Of a stretch of 64,000 bases of DNA, positions 52,401 through 63,706 are shown one piece after another. The translations under genes were made by a program, and so were the position numbers. Under the pieces are notes generated by a model. It searched no databases. It saw only the letters and a program-made list of their open reading frames with translations, and was not told the DNA's origin. The DNA comes from Phaseolus vulgaris. Taxonomy: Eukaryota; Streptophyta; Magnoliopsida; Fabales; Fabaceae. The number at the start of each line of letters is the position of its first letter. Position 1 is the stretch's first letter. The stretch lies in assembly GCF_000499845.2 (NCBI RefSeq), contig NC_023753.2, forward strand, positions 248,001 to 312,000, in the 5' to 3' direction.

Positions 52401-55316
52401 CCTATTTTGGGGGATATCTCCTGTTTAGGGATCCATCTTTTGTCTATTATCAGGATTTATTTATATTGTTTCTTATTTTCCTGCTTTGCTAATATCAGCA
52501 ATTGTGTACACAATCTATGTATAATTAGTTATGCTAAGCATTTCCTCAAGCATCTAGCCAGTCCTTATGTTGGGTCACCCATAGATGTATTGTTCTAGGT
52601 GTGAAGGGTGCGTTAAGATTCACATCAAGTAGGAAGGTATAAACTTCCCTCGTTTAGCTAACTTCTAGGGTTACGTTATCCCTAATCCCTTTCAAATATG
52701 GTATTCAAACCTCTGAGGTCAAGTGGGGTAAATTTCAAACCTTGTGCCCCATTTTAATAAAAAATTGAATTCCAAAACAAGATAGGTGGATGTGTACATT
52801 ATCCACACTTTAAGCCCTCTGTGGGAGCTGTGCTAGAGATGTAAAACCATTCATGTATCCTTACCTAATAGCTTAAGTTAGGAATAGTTGGTTCATGTAC
52901 ACATTGCAAGGCAAGCACAATAGCACATGATGAAAATACTGTAAAAGAACCAAAAAATGAATCCCTAACAAAAGTTCTCTTAAGAATGAAATGGAATCGT
53001 ACTACTGTAGTACCTTCCAAAGAAAGAAAAGAAAAGAGTGGTGAAGAGATGAATTAAGTAGAATAAACCCAACTGTAACATCCACAGCCACACTAATAAA
53101 ACCATATTTGCTCTTTATCAGCTAACTACCTTCACACCAGGGCAACTTTTATGACTCAATATTCCTAAAGCTTAATCCTTCCTCTCTAATAGACTTGTGG
53201 ATTACACACACAGCCCAACCAATTAAATAACGTCTTCTACTATCTACGATAGCACAGCCAAGTTGCAGAGTATGAAGGGTAGAATAATAATCTATAATAA
53301 AAGTAATACAGTTTTCAGTCATTTGATTAAAGAAGAACAAAGCAACGAGCATGAAGCCAAAAACCCAATACCCATTAATTAACTATGATGCAAGCAAACA
53401 TTGGGTTTAATGACTATACCAAGGACGAATATCACTTCCGTTGACTCTCAATATGTTCTCTCGCAATGCCAAACCAGTGTAAAGGAATAGCAGCCAGGCC
53501 TGATCATGACAATAATTATACTCAATGACAGGTTACCAACAAATATTTCATCATGTAAGCAGGTAAATACTAACATGACATCAAACAAGCACGATTTTAA
53601 AGAAAATACCTGGTACATCTGAACAGGAAAAGTTGGCAAGCATCCAGCCCAAACCCAAGATCTTAGAATAAGCAGGGTTGACGGAAAAAGCAAGAAAAGC
53701 AGGGCAGTTCTATCCTGAACAAAAGAAGTGTCATTTTCATAAATGTTAAACATTTCTTCTACATGGCAACAGGTGTTTGTGTGGAGCATGTCAGTAAAAG
53801 GCAGGATTTCAATGTGCAGAGCAAAAAGTTGTGTTTTGAACTATTGTGATGATGCAACCTTTAATGCTGATTTTGTGAACTTTGCTTCCCATCCCCACCC
53901 CAATTAATCTTGTGCCTCCTCACTTGTTCGAGCTTTACCATTTCCCAGCAAATCCACTGTCATATTGTGCTTTTGCCAGCAACTCCTGTTCCGTCCAATC
54001 TCAGTTCTCAAGGTTTTCATAAGGCTTGAGAGTGCTCTCCAAGACTTCGTATTTTATTTTTGTCCTCCTTGAGTTAAACTTATTTAAAATTTAATGCTGT
54101 ACTCTCCGTGCTCCTTGACCTTCGTAGTTAATTAATGTGAACAATTAATGAGTATTTCTTCAATGTTGGGTAATGTTTAAGATTTTGAGTATTTATATGA
54201 TTGTGGTACAAATTATTTATATCTTATATACATAATCTTTTGTATGGCGCTCATCAACCTATTCTCTATCCTGTTTCAGGGAAGGCCACCCCACACCACT
54301 ATCTGGGACCAACAACTATAGCTCACAGATTTACCCAATTTGAAGTCAACCATGTTATTTCACGCAACACCTTTTCTTTCTTTTTTACAATAGTCATTTT
54401 AATGTGCAGAAACTCTGCAAGGATAAATAAAAGAATTGTAAACAAAAATACGAAATCAATCAAGCATGCAATCTCACACAACCACAAGACAAAATTCGGC
54501 ATCCTCAGCAAAAGGTGAATCAAGGACATTAAATGAGAACGATAGGAAAAACACAACTGCGTGGGAAAATCCTACAGCACAAAACAACACAAAGCGTGGT
54601 CTAGAACTGCAAACATTTTTTTACATAACCATGTAACTGCGTGAAACAAGTAGGCAAACGGCAAATGTTCACGACAAGAAACGGTTCATGAGGAGAAAGA
54701 GAGTGGAATACGTGTATATATATATATATAGATATATTTATATTCATATTTATACCCTGTAACTGTTGTATTCTTCTTTGACCTTGAGCTGAACATCCTT
54801 CCTGGAGGCACGAACGTTGATAGGTCCTAGAAACATCCTCAAAAAGCCTCCTGAAGCAATTGAATTCGAATCGATAACACAAATCGCATTACACACAAAA
54901 AAATGCATTGATTACAAATACGGACAAAAGTAACCTTGTGCATGGCCAGGGAGAAGCGAAGAAGCTTCACTGTCGACGATGATGCATCTCGCTCTGTGCA
55001 AATCTTCATCCAACTGCAACCAAACAAAGAGATCCATTAAATGAAGCAATTGAATTGCGGAATTAAAAAAAGAGAGAGAGTGTATCAATTATTAACTAAC
55101 CTTATCGGCTAAAGACGGAGCGATGAGTTTGTTGGAGAGAAGAGAATCGAGAGAGGAACGGAGCGAGTGGATTCTGGAATCGACGCGCCGAACACGCTGC
55201 CGGAGAGGCTCCTCGTCGGAGGAAGTTTTGGAGATGTGCGCCGCAACTGCTTCCTGAACCTCCTTCGCTTCTTCGATCACGCTCGTCACTGATTCCTCAA
55301 TCGACGATTCCTCCAT
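49489..55316 (-). CDS. TMEM120/TMPIT-like membrane protein
   Basis: Ten exons (+ coordinates, first to last): 55101-55316, 54935-55013, 54756-54850, 53610-53714, 53420-53499, 50595-50685, 50400-50507, 50073-50159, 49757-49825, 49489-49620; 353 aa with phases kept throughout. The first ATG is at 55316; an in-frame GTG nine bases upstream is not a start. Residues 1-100 are acidic and helical (coiled coil likely: EEAKEVQEAVAAHISK, RQRVRRVDSRIHSLRSSLDS). Several membrane helices follow: TALLFLLFPSTLLILRSWVW, AWLLFLYTGLALRENIL, HYCAMIMALVSLTWEI, LWLLCPILFTLQGFEAYVGL and VIFCGVLLVLMAVGNFANTV, then a basic tail KAKMRRSKSKQRLN. Animal TMEM120A/B are membrane proteins of the nuclear envelope/ER linked to fat-cell biology and ion flux, and structures show a bound CoA. 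The plant role is unknown. Intron 5 is 2.7 kb and contains an inserted repeat. Confidence 0.94.
51421..52332. mobile_element. ~0.9-kb non-autonomous element with inverted ends inside an intron
   Basis: The left end ATATGGAGAAATCAAATTGT followed by ACCGGTGT returns reversed on the right as ACACCAGTGTAATTTGATCT then CTCTCCATAT. A further copy of the end motif lies inside, near 51722-51760 (GAGAGATATCAAATTATACC). Between them three diverged direct copies share TCATGATTATcCgTGACAAA and TTTTGTTaAAAtTGAACaA, with TTTTaGTATATTTT downstream (about 51497, 51826 and 52036). It has no coding capacity. Superfamily is not determined. Confidence 0.65.
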
Positions 55317-58300
55317 TGCTACCACCAGCGCACACGCACACGCACACGCTCACGCTCACGCACCCACTCTCACTGATACTGACACTGATTCACACACACA
55401 CGCAACGCAACAAACTACTTCACACCAATCCAATCTTACATTTTCCCTTTTTATTATTCTTAACTAATAACCCTCACCACTTCAACCGATTAAAACCTAA
55501 TTATATATCCAAATGCTTCAATTCAAGCAACGTTCCCTATTCCAATTTTTCTTAATCCTCACTGCAAAAAAATAGCACACGATTTCTACACATCTTTTTA
55601 AACAATAATAACTAAATTTAATAAAAATGACTGATTAATTAATTAAACCTTTCTCGTGACACTGTTTTCTTTTGGAACTGCTTTTTCCTCCTCCGTGCCT
55701 TTTCACTTCCTTCGATTTTGTTTTATATAATTTATTTTTGTGGATGTGGTTACCTTCTTCATTTTGCTTCCTAAACCAGATCAAACTACTGCAAAATACA
55801 GATCAAACTCGAATGAAAATAATAATAATCACCGAAATAATTTTTTAATTACTTCCTGAAAATAATAATAATAATTTGTTTTAGGATAAAATATTTTAAA
55901 TTCAAATACATAATCCATGAGTGCTTCCTACATAATTATACTAATGAAAATAATCATTTTCAATTTTAAAGGGAAAAAAAATTAAAACGCTTTTATTTAA
56001 AAAGACTAGAAATATATTTAAATTGTTATTTGTATGGGGACTACTTTCATTTGTCTTGTTATCTTTATTTTTTTTTATTAAATTGTTGTTTAGGTTATAT
56101 GAATTTGATCGAGCTTCACGTGTTTTTTTTTCTTTTCTTTTATGCTATTTTTTATGTAATGATAAAATTAAAAAGAAAATGTTATCTACAAAAAATTATA
56201 GTATTTAGAATTTAGTATCTATCATTCAATTTGAACCAATATACATGTAGGTTTAAAGTGAATAGCATAGATATATGCTTGTATGAATATTATAATATAA
56301 TTAATTTTAATAGTTAACTATATACTCTCCTATAACTCTAAATTATGTTGTCTCCTTTTATGTCAAGATCAATTAAATAGATCATCATTAATAATTGCAG
56401 TTTTCTAAAAAAAATGTTCGAAATAGTTTTGTTAAGTCATGATTAATTATATATATTAAAAATATTCACAAGTACAAAGTAAAAAAAATACTAAAATTGA
56501 TATTTTCTTGGGAGATTTGTACAAAGTTTTATTTTTTAGGGTCAAGTTCGACAAATAACATAACTAGGTTTTTAAAATACATTATTAATGTAAAGAATTT
56601 ATCAATTTTACTAATAATTAATATCTAAAAATGATTAAATTTAAATTTGATTTTGTGTTGTTTAATAAATGTTTATCGCATTGCACAAAGTAATTTTTTT
56701 GTTACATTTTTAATGTTATCGTAATACAATAATTATAATTAATGACATTATAAACATTTGATAAGTAGTTTAGTGATTCAAGTTGTTTGATTCTATGTTC
56801 AGTGTGGGGGAGATAAAACTTATTTTAAACATTTATATACTTAAAAAAATAATGAATATTTGTAAAATCTTGTCGAAAACTTATTTCAACATATGCAAAT
56901 AGTTCATGACTCTTGTAAGCATTTTTTCAGATAATTTCAATAAATTGAAACATGTACTAATCCATGAGAAAAAGTTTATGTATCTATTGCCATATAACTT
57001 TTCTGAATTTGCTTTGTGGGGATTGGTGTGGAAGGTGACTGTAGTAGATGGAGCGTGTTGGTAAGAAAATAACCAAAGCTAGGCAATTTCTCCTTTCACC
57101 ATATCATTACCCAATAAAATTTTAAACTCAACATTACCTTTCACTTCATGTTTGTTTATAGATATCTGGAAGTGGTTATTATATATTCTAGATTTAAATA
57201 TTCAGAAGATATTTTTGTATTTCATTTAAGTTTTGGAATGACCATATCCAGAAATGAGTTATAAGTTTCGCATTTCTATGTCTAGAATAGTGTGCTGTAA
57301 ATGGTATTGATGATCAGGATCCACAACTCATTTATGTTTATTTATGGATCTTAACATCTGAAAGGTAAGTTTCTGGATGACCAAATCTCGGAGTGACATA
57401 TTAATTCAGGTAAGTTTCTGGATGACCAAATCTTGGAATGACATATTAATTCTGGATTTTCATATTCATAACTTTGTAATTTGATGGATGACCAAATCTC
57501 AGAGTGACATATTAATTCTGGATTTTCATATTCATAACTTCGTAATTTGACATAAATATAGAGAAGGTAAACTCTTATGTCAGTTGGGGTGTAGGTCTGA
57601 ATTATTGTGTTGGTTTATGAAGTATATGAGATAAATGTATGTCTGACTAAATTTGGGTGTAGATTGCATCGTTGAAATAGTCGAATTAATCTACTGTTGA
57701 AAAAGTTGTTTCAGGACTGGTAGGAATCGCACCAACATCTGCTATAGTAACAGAGACTTTTGAGTTACGAAGAAATTATGAGGAAATTTGGTAGTTGAGA
57801 ATGTTTAAATCACCACTCAAAGATGGACTCAGCCCTTGCGTCTCATCAAGAACAGGGAAGAACATTCAGCAAAAGTTTAAAGATTGCTTCAACCAATTAA
57901 AATATTAGGCAAACCAATTAACCTGCTGAAAAGAATTCAAAGACTACCACCTTCACTATTCTAAAACCATGCGAAAGGTTTGACCCTTCTAAAATACTAT
58001 CTTTACTCTTTCAAAATAATGAGTCATTTTACGAAATAAGATGCAATTATAACAAAAATTGTAATAAAATACATACACCTGTATCTGTATCTGCTCAATG
58101 ATATTTTTTGGGCACACAATCTTAAAAATCAATTCAAAACCAGAATCGCATGCTTAGCAGTTTCAAAGCTCTTTTATTTGGAGCAATATTCAATAGTGAT
58201 AATCCCAAATTTATTTTATATTCTTGTTGCACTATCAAATCTTAATTTTATAATGAGCATCTCATTCGACAGTTTTGGATTTTGACAAATATTACTGTCC

Positions 58301-58654
58301 AACAAAAAAAGGTGTCGTTGCAACTTATTACAGCCACAAGACGAAACCATAAGATGTCTTCATTCAGGAACAGGGACACTCCAAATCTCAAAACACATAA
58401 TTTCAGATAAATAGCACCCTAAAACATGAAATATGAAGAAGATAAGAATCCCGGGAGCGTGAATATTTAAAACGGCCTAAACTTACATTCTTTGCTAAGG
58501 CTACTTGGGTGAAACAATAATCTACTTACTGCAAACATATTCAGGTTAAATTACAGCCACGGCACCTTCATATGGAGACTTACAAGTTGCCACCACTTTG
58601 TCTTCCTCTTTGTGGTTGAACACAAACAGCTGTTATCAATGCAGCAACACATTC
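55317..58654. other. Spacer between TMEM120-like gene and IPMS
   Basis: Next to 55316 is the TMEM120-like promoter, with a CA/CACACG-rich tract at 55327-55410. Then comes AT-rich sequence with AAT runs (55830-55875). A dispersed repeat copy lies at 57105-57400, followed by short direct repeats to 57545. Nothing coding is supported. The last ~150 bp before 58654 should be the IPMS 3' UTR. Confidence 0.55.
57105..57545 (+). repeat. Dispersed repeat copy plus local tandem copies
   Basis: 57105-57400 is the partner of the repeat at 31400-31760. Its tail is amplified: TTTCTGGATGACCAAATCT followed by CgGAgTGACATATTAATTC occurs at about 57370 and 57414, and the GGATGACCAAATCTCaGAGT part again near 57484; the following TGGATTTTCATATTCATAAC segment occurs twice. 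This suggests replication slippage after insertion. Confidence 0.75.
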
Positions 58655-59983
58655 TTAGATCTTCAATGAAGAAATTGGGATTTTTTCAGCAGATGAATCT
58701 GTTTCTTTGAAACCCAACATCTTGTTTAGTGCAGCAATGTAGGCCTTGACACTCGAAACAACAACATCCATTCCCGCTCCAGTCCCACTATAAAAAGAGA
58801 AATGTCATGTCCATGGATCATTAGAAAGGCCTAATACACCGAAGAACTCCACTAAAGAATTCATCATACCTAAATGTTCGAAGAACAGTCTCCCCAGTTA
58901 AAGCACGAGTAGTAGTGGTAGTTGTTTCACTATCAGCACGAATTAGAACCCGGGTAGTGGCAATTGCATCAATGCCTTCAGTGACTGCATTCATCGAGTA
59001 CTCAAGAAGTGTTACCGGCTCCTGCATAAAAATTAAGAGCACCGGATTCCTCCATTATACCAATAAATAGTGAAAACAATTATAGTATAACTCAATTACA
59101 AGAGCAAGGGAAATCAAGAAACATCTAAGATTTACAATACTTGGTGACTAGAATCACAGGTTTGGTGGCAATAACAAACAAAAAATATTATTTATATAAT
59201 GCAACGCGTCCAAGCTCAGTAACCTAACAAGCAACAACGAATATATACAATTCCAAACCTTCACAATCAGATCGATAGCCTTGTAAGCCGAATCCACTGG
59301 TCCTGTACCAACAGAACATGCAACATGCGTTCTACCATCACTGCTCAAAAGTTTGACAGTTGATGTTGAAAGACCAAGAGTTCCACAAGTCACCTGCATC
59401 TGATAGATATTAGCTTATGCTTGTTCTATTATTTCCATGCCATTATATTAAATTATATCAATTTACCTGTATATCACCCAGTTTCCAGACAGGCTCTGCT
59501 TGAAAAACTTCATCTGATACCAATGCTCTGAGGTCAGCATCAGTAACCCTCTGACACAAAATAAAAGTAAGTTAATCACCATCCATCCATCAGATACAGA
59601 ATTCCCAAAAACTTTGATTCCATACAGAAAAGAGACACCAATTTTATTCACAGACCAAATTAATTTCTTGACATCAAACATTACATACCAAAAGACAACT
59701 ACGCCCAACTTATTCACTCGGCCAACAATAGCCTGATCTAATGACTTGCATAGTACCATCAGTAACACTAGAAAGGGAAAGAAAATCATTGGTTCTAATT
59801 TACCTTTTTTTGCTCAGCCACTGCTTTAAAACGCCAAAATAAACTTTGAACTTGGTCATCTTTAAGTTCATAACCAAGCTGAAAAAACAGAGAATAACTC
59901 AAAACCCAGGGGAAAAAAAATCAACATTTCAACCCAAATATTTGTATACCTCTTCAAGTCGCTTTCTCAAAGCATGGCGTCCA
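58655..59983 (-). CDS. IPMS: 2-isopropylmalate synthase, C-terminal exons only (partial)
   Basis: Six exons are visible (+ coordinates, upstream to last): 59950-59983, 59804-59878, 59467-59550, 59259-59393, 58870-59021, 58655-58787, all GT-AG with matching phases, coding the last ~204 residues. They carry [118 protein letters not shown] and a C-terminus SSLKI. This is the end of the synthase linker plus the leucine-sensing LeuA regulatory domain, which methylthioalkylmalate synthases lack, so IPMS is the right call. The enzyme joins acetyl-CoA and 2-oxoisovalerate in plastids, the first committed step of leucine synthesis. The catalytic TIM barrel (about 400 residues) is not in the 1.2 kb upstream, where a retroelement begins. 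Confidence 0.93.
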
Positions 59984-61153
59984 CTGTAAAAAAAAGGATA
60001 GAAGTGTTCGTTATGAAGAGAAGATAAAAGAGCAGACAAATTGATTGCATAAGGTATCAAGAGAGGAGCCATTAACAATGCAACAAACAAGAAATAAAGA
60101 GGCATGTTTTTTGAAATACCTCAGAGAAGATACAGTATGCAAAATATTAACTATTAGGCTACATAAAAGTTCCATTATTAGATGCTAAATACCCTAAATG
60201 TCAGCTAGCCAATGCATGAAACACCAAATAATGCAAGTACTCTTGAAATGTTTTAAGATTAAAGTTACCCTAGCCTACAGTGACATCTAATACTATGAGC
60301 GTCTTATAGTAAATATCAGAATTCATGCATTTGAGTATATAATTCAGTCCTCTACTGCTGTCAAGTGCCAGACATATCGAACAAGTATGATGCTTCTGAT
60401 TATAATAAATAAACGGTCTAGAATCATCATTGCTTCCAGAGTTTCATCATGCCAAAGTCAGACAACTTCTCATGCATCAACTCAAATATAACCAGTATGC
60501 TTGCACCATTAGCACTTGGATTGGATAGGTCCAGAAAGCTAGAGCCATAATGTTTTCTCATGTTAAGATAAGAAAACTCAAAATTTAATATTATCAGCAA
60601 GGCAACTACCTGACCAACGTTTTAAGCCATGTTGTATCTGACAAGGAACATGTTCCAAATGTATGAATATAATTATGATGATAGTACATAACGAGACACT
60701 CTACAATGTGTCAATTGGCTTTCTATGTTTCTACCTCATGTGTATGTGGGCTGTTCACTCTAAACAACTGTTTTTTTAAGATGGTGTGTGTGGGAAACAT
60801 TCTCAAACCCCAATAAGTAGTAAAATACTAAAGGGTTTTATGAAGTTGAAGAACATGGTGGAATATTTTAAACTTAGGTCAACATCAAAGATGACCAGCA
60901 TTCCTTTGAACATGGAATTCTTACAGTTCCAGGCATAAATACTTCAGTTCACATTTTGTTTGGCAGTAAACATTCACATTAAGCCAACTCAAAAGAGTAG
61001 TGAGAAACAAAAGATGCAAACATAGCAAAACCATGCTTAAGAATCTCTCTATAGCAGCTAATAGAAGGATAAACTAAACTATCACTGCAACTTGTTTTGT
61101 CATGTCATGCTGACAGTAAATATTGTAATTGAACATATAAAAATAATACTTAG
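59984..61153. other. Presumed IPMS intron sequence up to the retroelement
   Basis: No exon-like segment is seen on the minus strand: I looked for the expected GIVLGKLSG-type coding end just upstream of 59984 and did not find it. It is AT-rich. The acceptor CAG of the next exon is intact at 59984-59986, so this is either intron or a truncation flank. Confidence 0.6.
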
Positions 61154-61706
61154 TGTACCGGTCGGCACCGGACGACCGCAGTATACTCATGGTAAAATCA
61201 TCACAAAACCCTGCGTCTTATACGACTCTTCGTCCTTCCATGACCTCTAGCCGGACGACCGAATGGTTTATGTCGATTAAATCTAATTTAATCCAGAACG
61301 TGGTTACACGTGTAGAAAAGAGCAGTTATGACAACCATTGACGAAGTAAAAACACGTTCTCTAGACCACTCCCCTGGTTTTCAGGAAACCACCAGGCACG
61401 ACCCAAAGACCACTAAGCATGTCTCTAACCATCAACTGATTGGCCCACATGGCCAAGGCCCAGGTCAACCTACTAAAGGGACTTCTGAAAAGGGGGAAAG
61501 GGTACGTTTTCCATACTATCAGAGAATTCTCACTTGAGCACCATCGCTGACTTGAGCGTCGGAGTGCAATCGCAGGTACCCCCGCCGGCCGACCGAAGCA
61601 CGCGAAGAGAAAGAAGACTTGAAGAATAGGACAACCAAGAGTGAAGAAGACACCTTGTATCGACGTGGATCAACATTACTCAGTCCCCAATATCCATACA
61701 GGTACA
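61154..61706 (+). mobile_element. 5' LTR of a Ty3/gypsy retrotransposon
   Basis: It begins TGTACC and ends GGTACA, a perfect short inverted repeat, 553 bp apart. A primer-binding-site-like TGGCGCCCACCGTGGGG follows two bases later at 61709. It is more GC-rich than the surrounding intron. The 3' LTR is outside the window, so the boundary rests on the terminal motif and the PBS. Confidence 0.82.
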
Positions 61707-61708
61707 AT

Positions 61709-61725
61709 TGGCGCCCACCGTGGGG
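61709..61725 (+). other. Gypsy primer-binding site
   Basis: TGGCGCCCACCGTGGGG stands two bases after the LTR end. This position and the TGGCGCC start are typical of plant gypsy elements of the Tat/Athila side. The tRNA that pairs is not identified here. Confidence 0.75.
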
Positions 61726-61771
61726 CCCGAGTAATCATTATTCCCAGACCCAAGGATCCCAACGCTTGAAG

Positions 61772-63216
61772 ATGGACTCAACGGCAAACAACAACAATGA
61801 TATCTCCGAAGAGCATAGGACCATACTCCAAACCCTCCAGATTCAGATGCAGGAGTTACTCCAAAAAGGAGTCATCGATCAACTTCGCCAGGATGAAGAA
61901 AGGAAAAGACGAGAAGAAGAGCGTCAACAACACGCAGAGGAGATAGCACAATTGAAAGAACAGAACAAGAGATTGTTGGATAGACTTGAGCAATCTGAAC
62001 GCGAAGGGCATTCACGTGCACCTTCTCCATCACCGTTCCAATCAGGAACAAGAACAATAGCCCAGGCTATACCTCACACGTCACTCGTTCAACACACCCG
62101 TCAGAGTGCAAAGCCAGTAACCCCAAACGAGGTAGCAAACCCGAAAGGCCATCCGTTCACTGATGACATCATAGCCACTCCTCTCCCTGACAAGTGGAGG
62201 GGCCTAACGATAAACCTTTATGACGGTTCCACAGACCCAGACGAACATCTGAATATATTTAGAACTCAAATGACCCTTTACACAACCGACCGAACGGTAT
62301 GGTGTAAAGTCTTCCCCACCTCTCTCAGGGAAGGCCCCCTTGGATGGTTTTCGGACCTTCCACCCAATTCCATTGCAAGCTTCGACGCTTTGGAATTGAA
62401 GTTCACCACGCAATACGCCACAAGTAGACCTCATCGGACATCCTCCATGTCTCTTCTAAATGTCAAACAAGAAAGGGGAGAATCATTGAGAACATTCATG
62501 AACAGATTTAGCAAAGTGTGTATGAACATTCGTAATCTTAATCCAGAAATAGCCATGCATCATTTGGTCTCGGCCATACTACCAGGAAGGTTCACTGAAA
62601 GCCTTATCAAACGACCTCCGTGCAATATGGATGAATTAAGAACAAGAGCAACAAAGTTCATGCAGATAGAAGAACATATTGACTACCATCGAAAAACTTA
62701 TGCTGAGAACACGGACAATAGCAAAGGAATTCGTCCCCCCACAATACCGACTGACCGAGAACGACATCGCCCCAATAGGGGACCCCGTTTCCACAACTAC
62801 ACTCCCTTGATTGTACCAAGGGGTAAGGTTCTCGACGAAGCACTGCAGATTGAATTGATTCCGACATTGAGGCCATCACAAACCCCTCCCAATGCCGACA
62901 CCAGTAAACGTTGCCAATACCATCGTAACTATGGCCACACGACCGAAGGATGCCAAGCACTGAAAGATAAAATTGAAGAGCTCGTCCAGGCCGGTCATCT
63001 GCGCAAGTTCGTGAAAACCACCATCACTGCACCCAGGTCACCCCAGCGTGATCATGATCCCCGCGAACGTTCGGGACGAAGAGACGACCGGACCCGTGAC
63101 AACCACTATCGTTCAAGCAGAAGAAAAAGAAGCGAAAGTCCGATCAGACGAACGAGGCCTAAAAGCGAAAGCCCTGAACGTAGAAGTCGAACTAAACAAA
63201 AAGTTCGCACAGTCAT
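61772..63216 (+). CDS. Ty3/gypsy gag protein, cut by a later insertion
   Basis: The first ATG of the long frame is at 61772 (MDSTANNNNDIS); the frame is open further up only through LTR sequence from a TTG. The N-terminus is a Gln/Glu/Arg-rich coiled coil. The gag core contains LPDKWRGLTINLYDGSTDPD, MTLYTTDRTVWCKVFPTSL, GPLGWFSDLPPNSIASFDAL and SLLNVKQERGESLRTFMNRF. A zinc-knuckle-like motif CQYHRNYGHTTEGC lies near 62915-62955, followed by LKDKIEELVQAGHLRKFV and a basic Arg/Ser tail. About 481 residues are native; the frame then runs into the nested copia LTR at 63217 and stops at 63232 after five foreign codons. Protease and pol are not present before the break. The frame is otherwise intact, so insertion was recent. 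Confidence 0.88.
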
Positions 63217-63396
63217 TGTTAGATATTATTAGATATAATTAGATATTATTTGATATTATGAGATATTATAGATATTGTTAGATATCTCATATTTATGTAA
63301 TGGGCTTAGCCCATATGTTTCTTTTTCCTATATAAACATAACCCTATGTGTTCAATATACACAAGGGATTTACCCTATTCTTTCTTTTCCTTTAAT
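63217..63396 (+). mobile_element. LTR of a nested Ty1/copia retrotransposon
   Basis: It starts TGTTAGATATTATTAGATAT inside the gypsy gag frame and shows repeated TTAGATAT units. TATA-like TATATAAACA (~63330) lies before the end, with the primer-binding site TGGTATCAGAGC at 63398. The right border is approximate: I see TTTAATA before the PBS rather than a clean CA. Confidence 0.75.
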
Positions 63397-63397
63397 A

Positions 63398-63409
63398 TGG
63401 TATCAGAGC
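63398..63409 (+). other. Copia primer-binding site (initiator tRNA-Met)
   Basis: TGGTATCAGAGC is complementary to the 3' end region of initiator tRNA-Met and is the standard primer-binding site of plant Ty1/copia elements. Confidence 0.9.
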
Positions 63410-63493
63410 ATAAGGTTAGAGTTTAGGGTTTAGGGTTCAATTTTTATTGGTGAATCCACTATTCACTGGAATTTTCCAGCCACCACCCCCACT

Positions 63494-63640
63494 GTCTCGC
63501 CGGACCTTCGCCGGACCTTCGCCGGACCTCCGCCGGGCCTTCGCCGGACCTCCGCCGGACCTCCGCCGGACCTCCGCCGGACCTTCGCCGGACCTCCGCC
63601 GGACCTTCGCCGGACCTTCGCCGGAATCTCGCCGGAATCG
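63494..63640 (+). repeat. 11-bp GC-rich tandem repeat in the copia leader
   Basis: About 13 copies of GCCGGACCTTC or GCCGGACCTCC stand between the primer-binding site and the gag start. Because 11 is not a multiple of three and the unit has no stop in any frame, long open frames arise on both strands; these are artefacts of the repeat. It is strikingly GC- and CpG-rich against the AT-rich surroundings. Confidence 0.9.
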
Positions 63641-63706
63641 CTGTCGGAGCCTTCATCTTTGTTGCTCCCGCCAATTAACCGGTGACTGGATTTGTCCTTA
63701 TCTTTT

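Noticed and set aside
54201..54518. 105-codon plus-strand frame in an intron of the TMEM120-like gene
   Set aside because: No domain, no supporting splice structure, and it lies within an intron. It looks like chance.
63421..63436. TTTAGGG repeats as telomeric DNA
   Set aside because: There are only about two units just after the copia primer-binding site. This is chance in the element leader, not a telomere.
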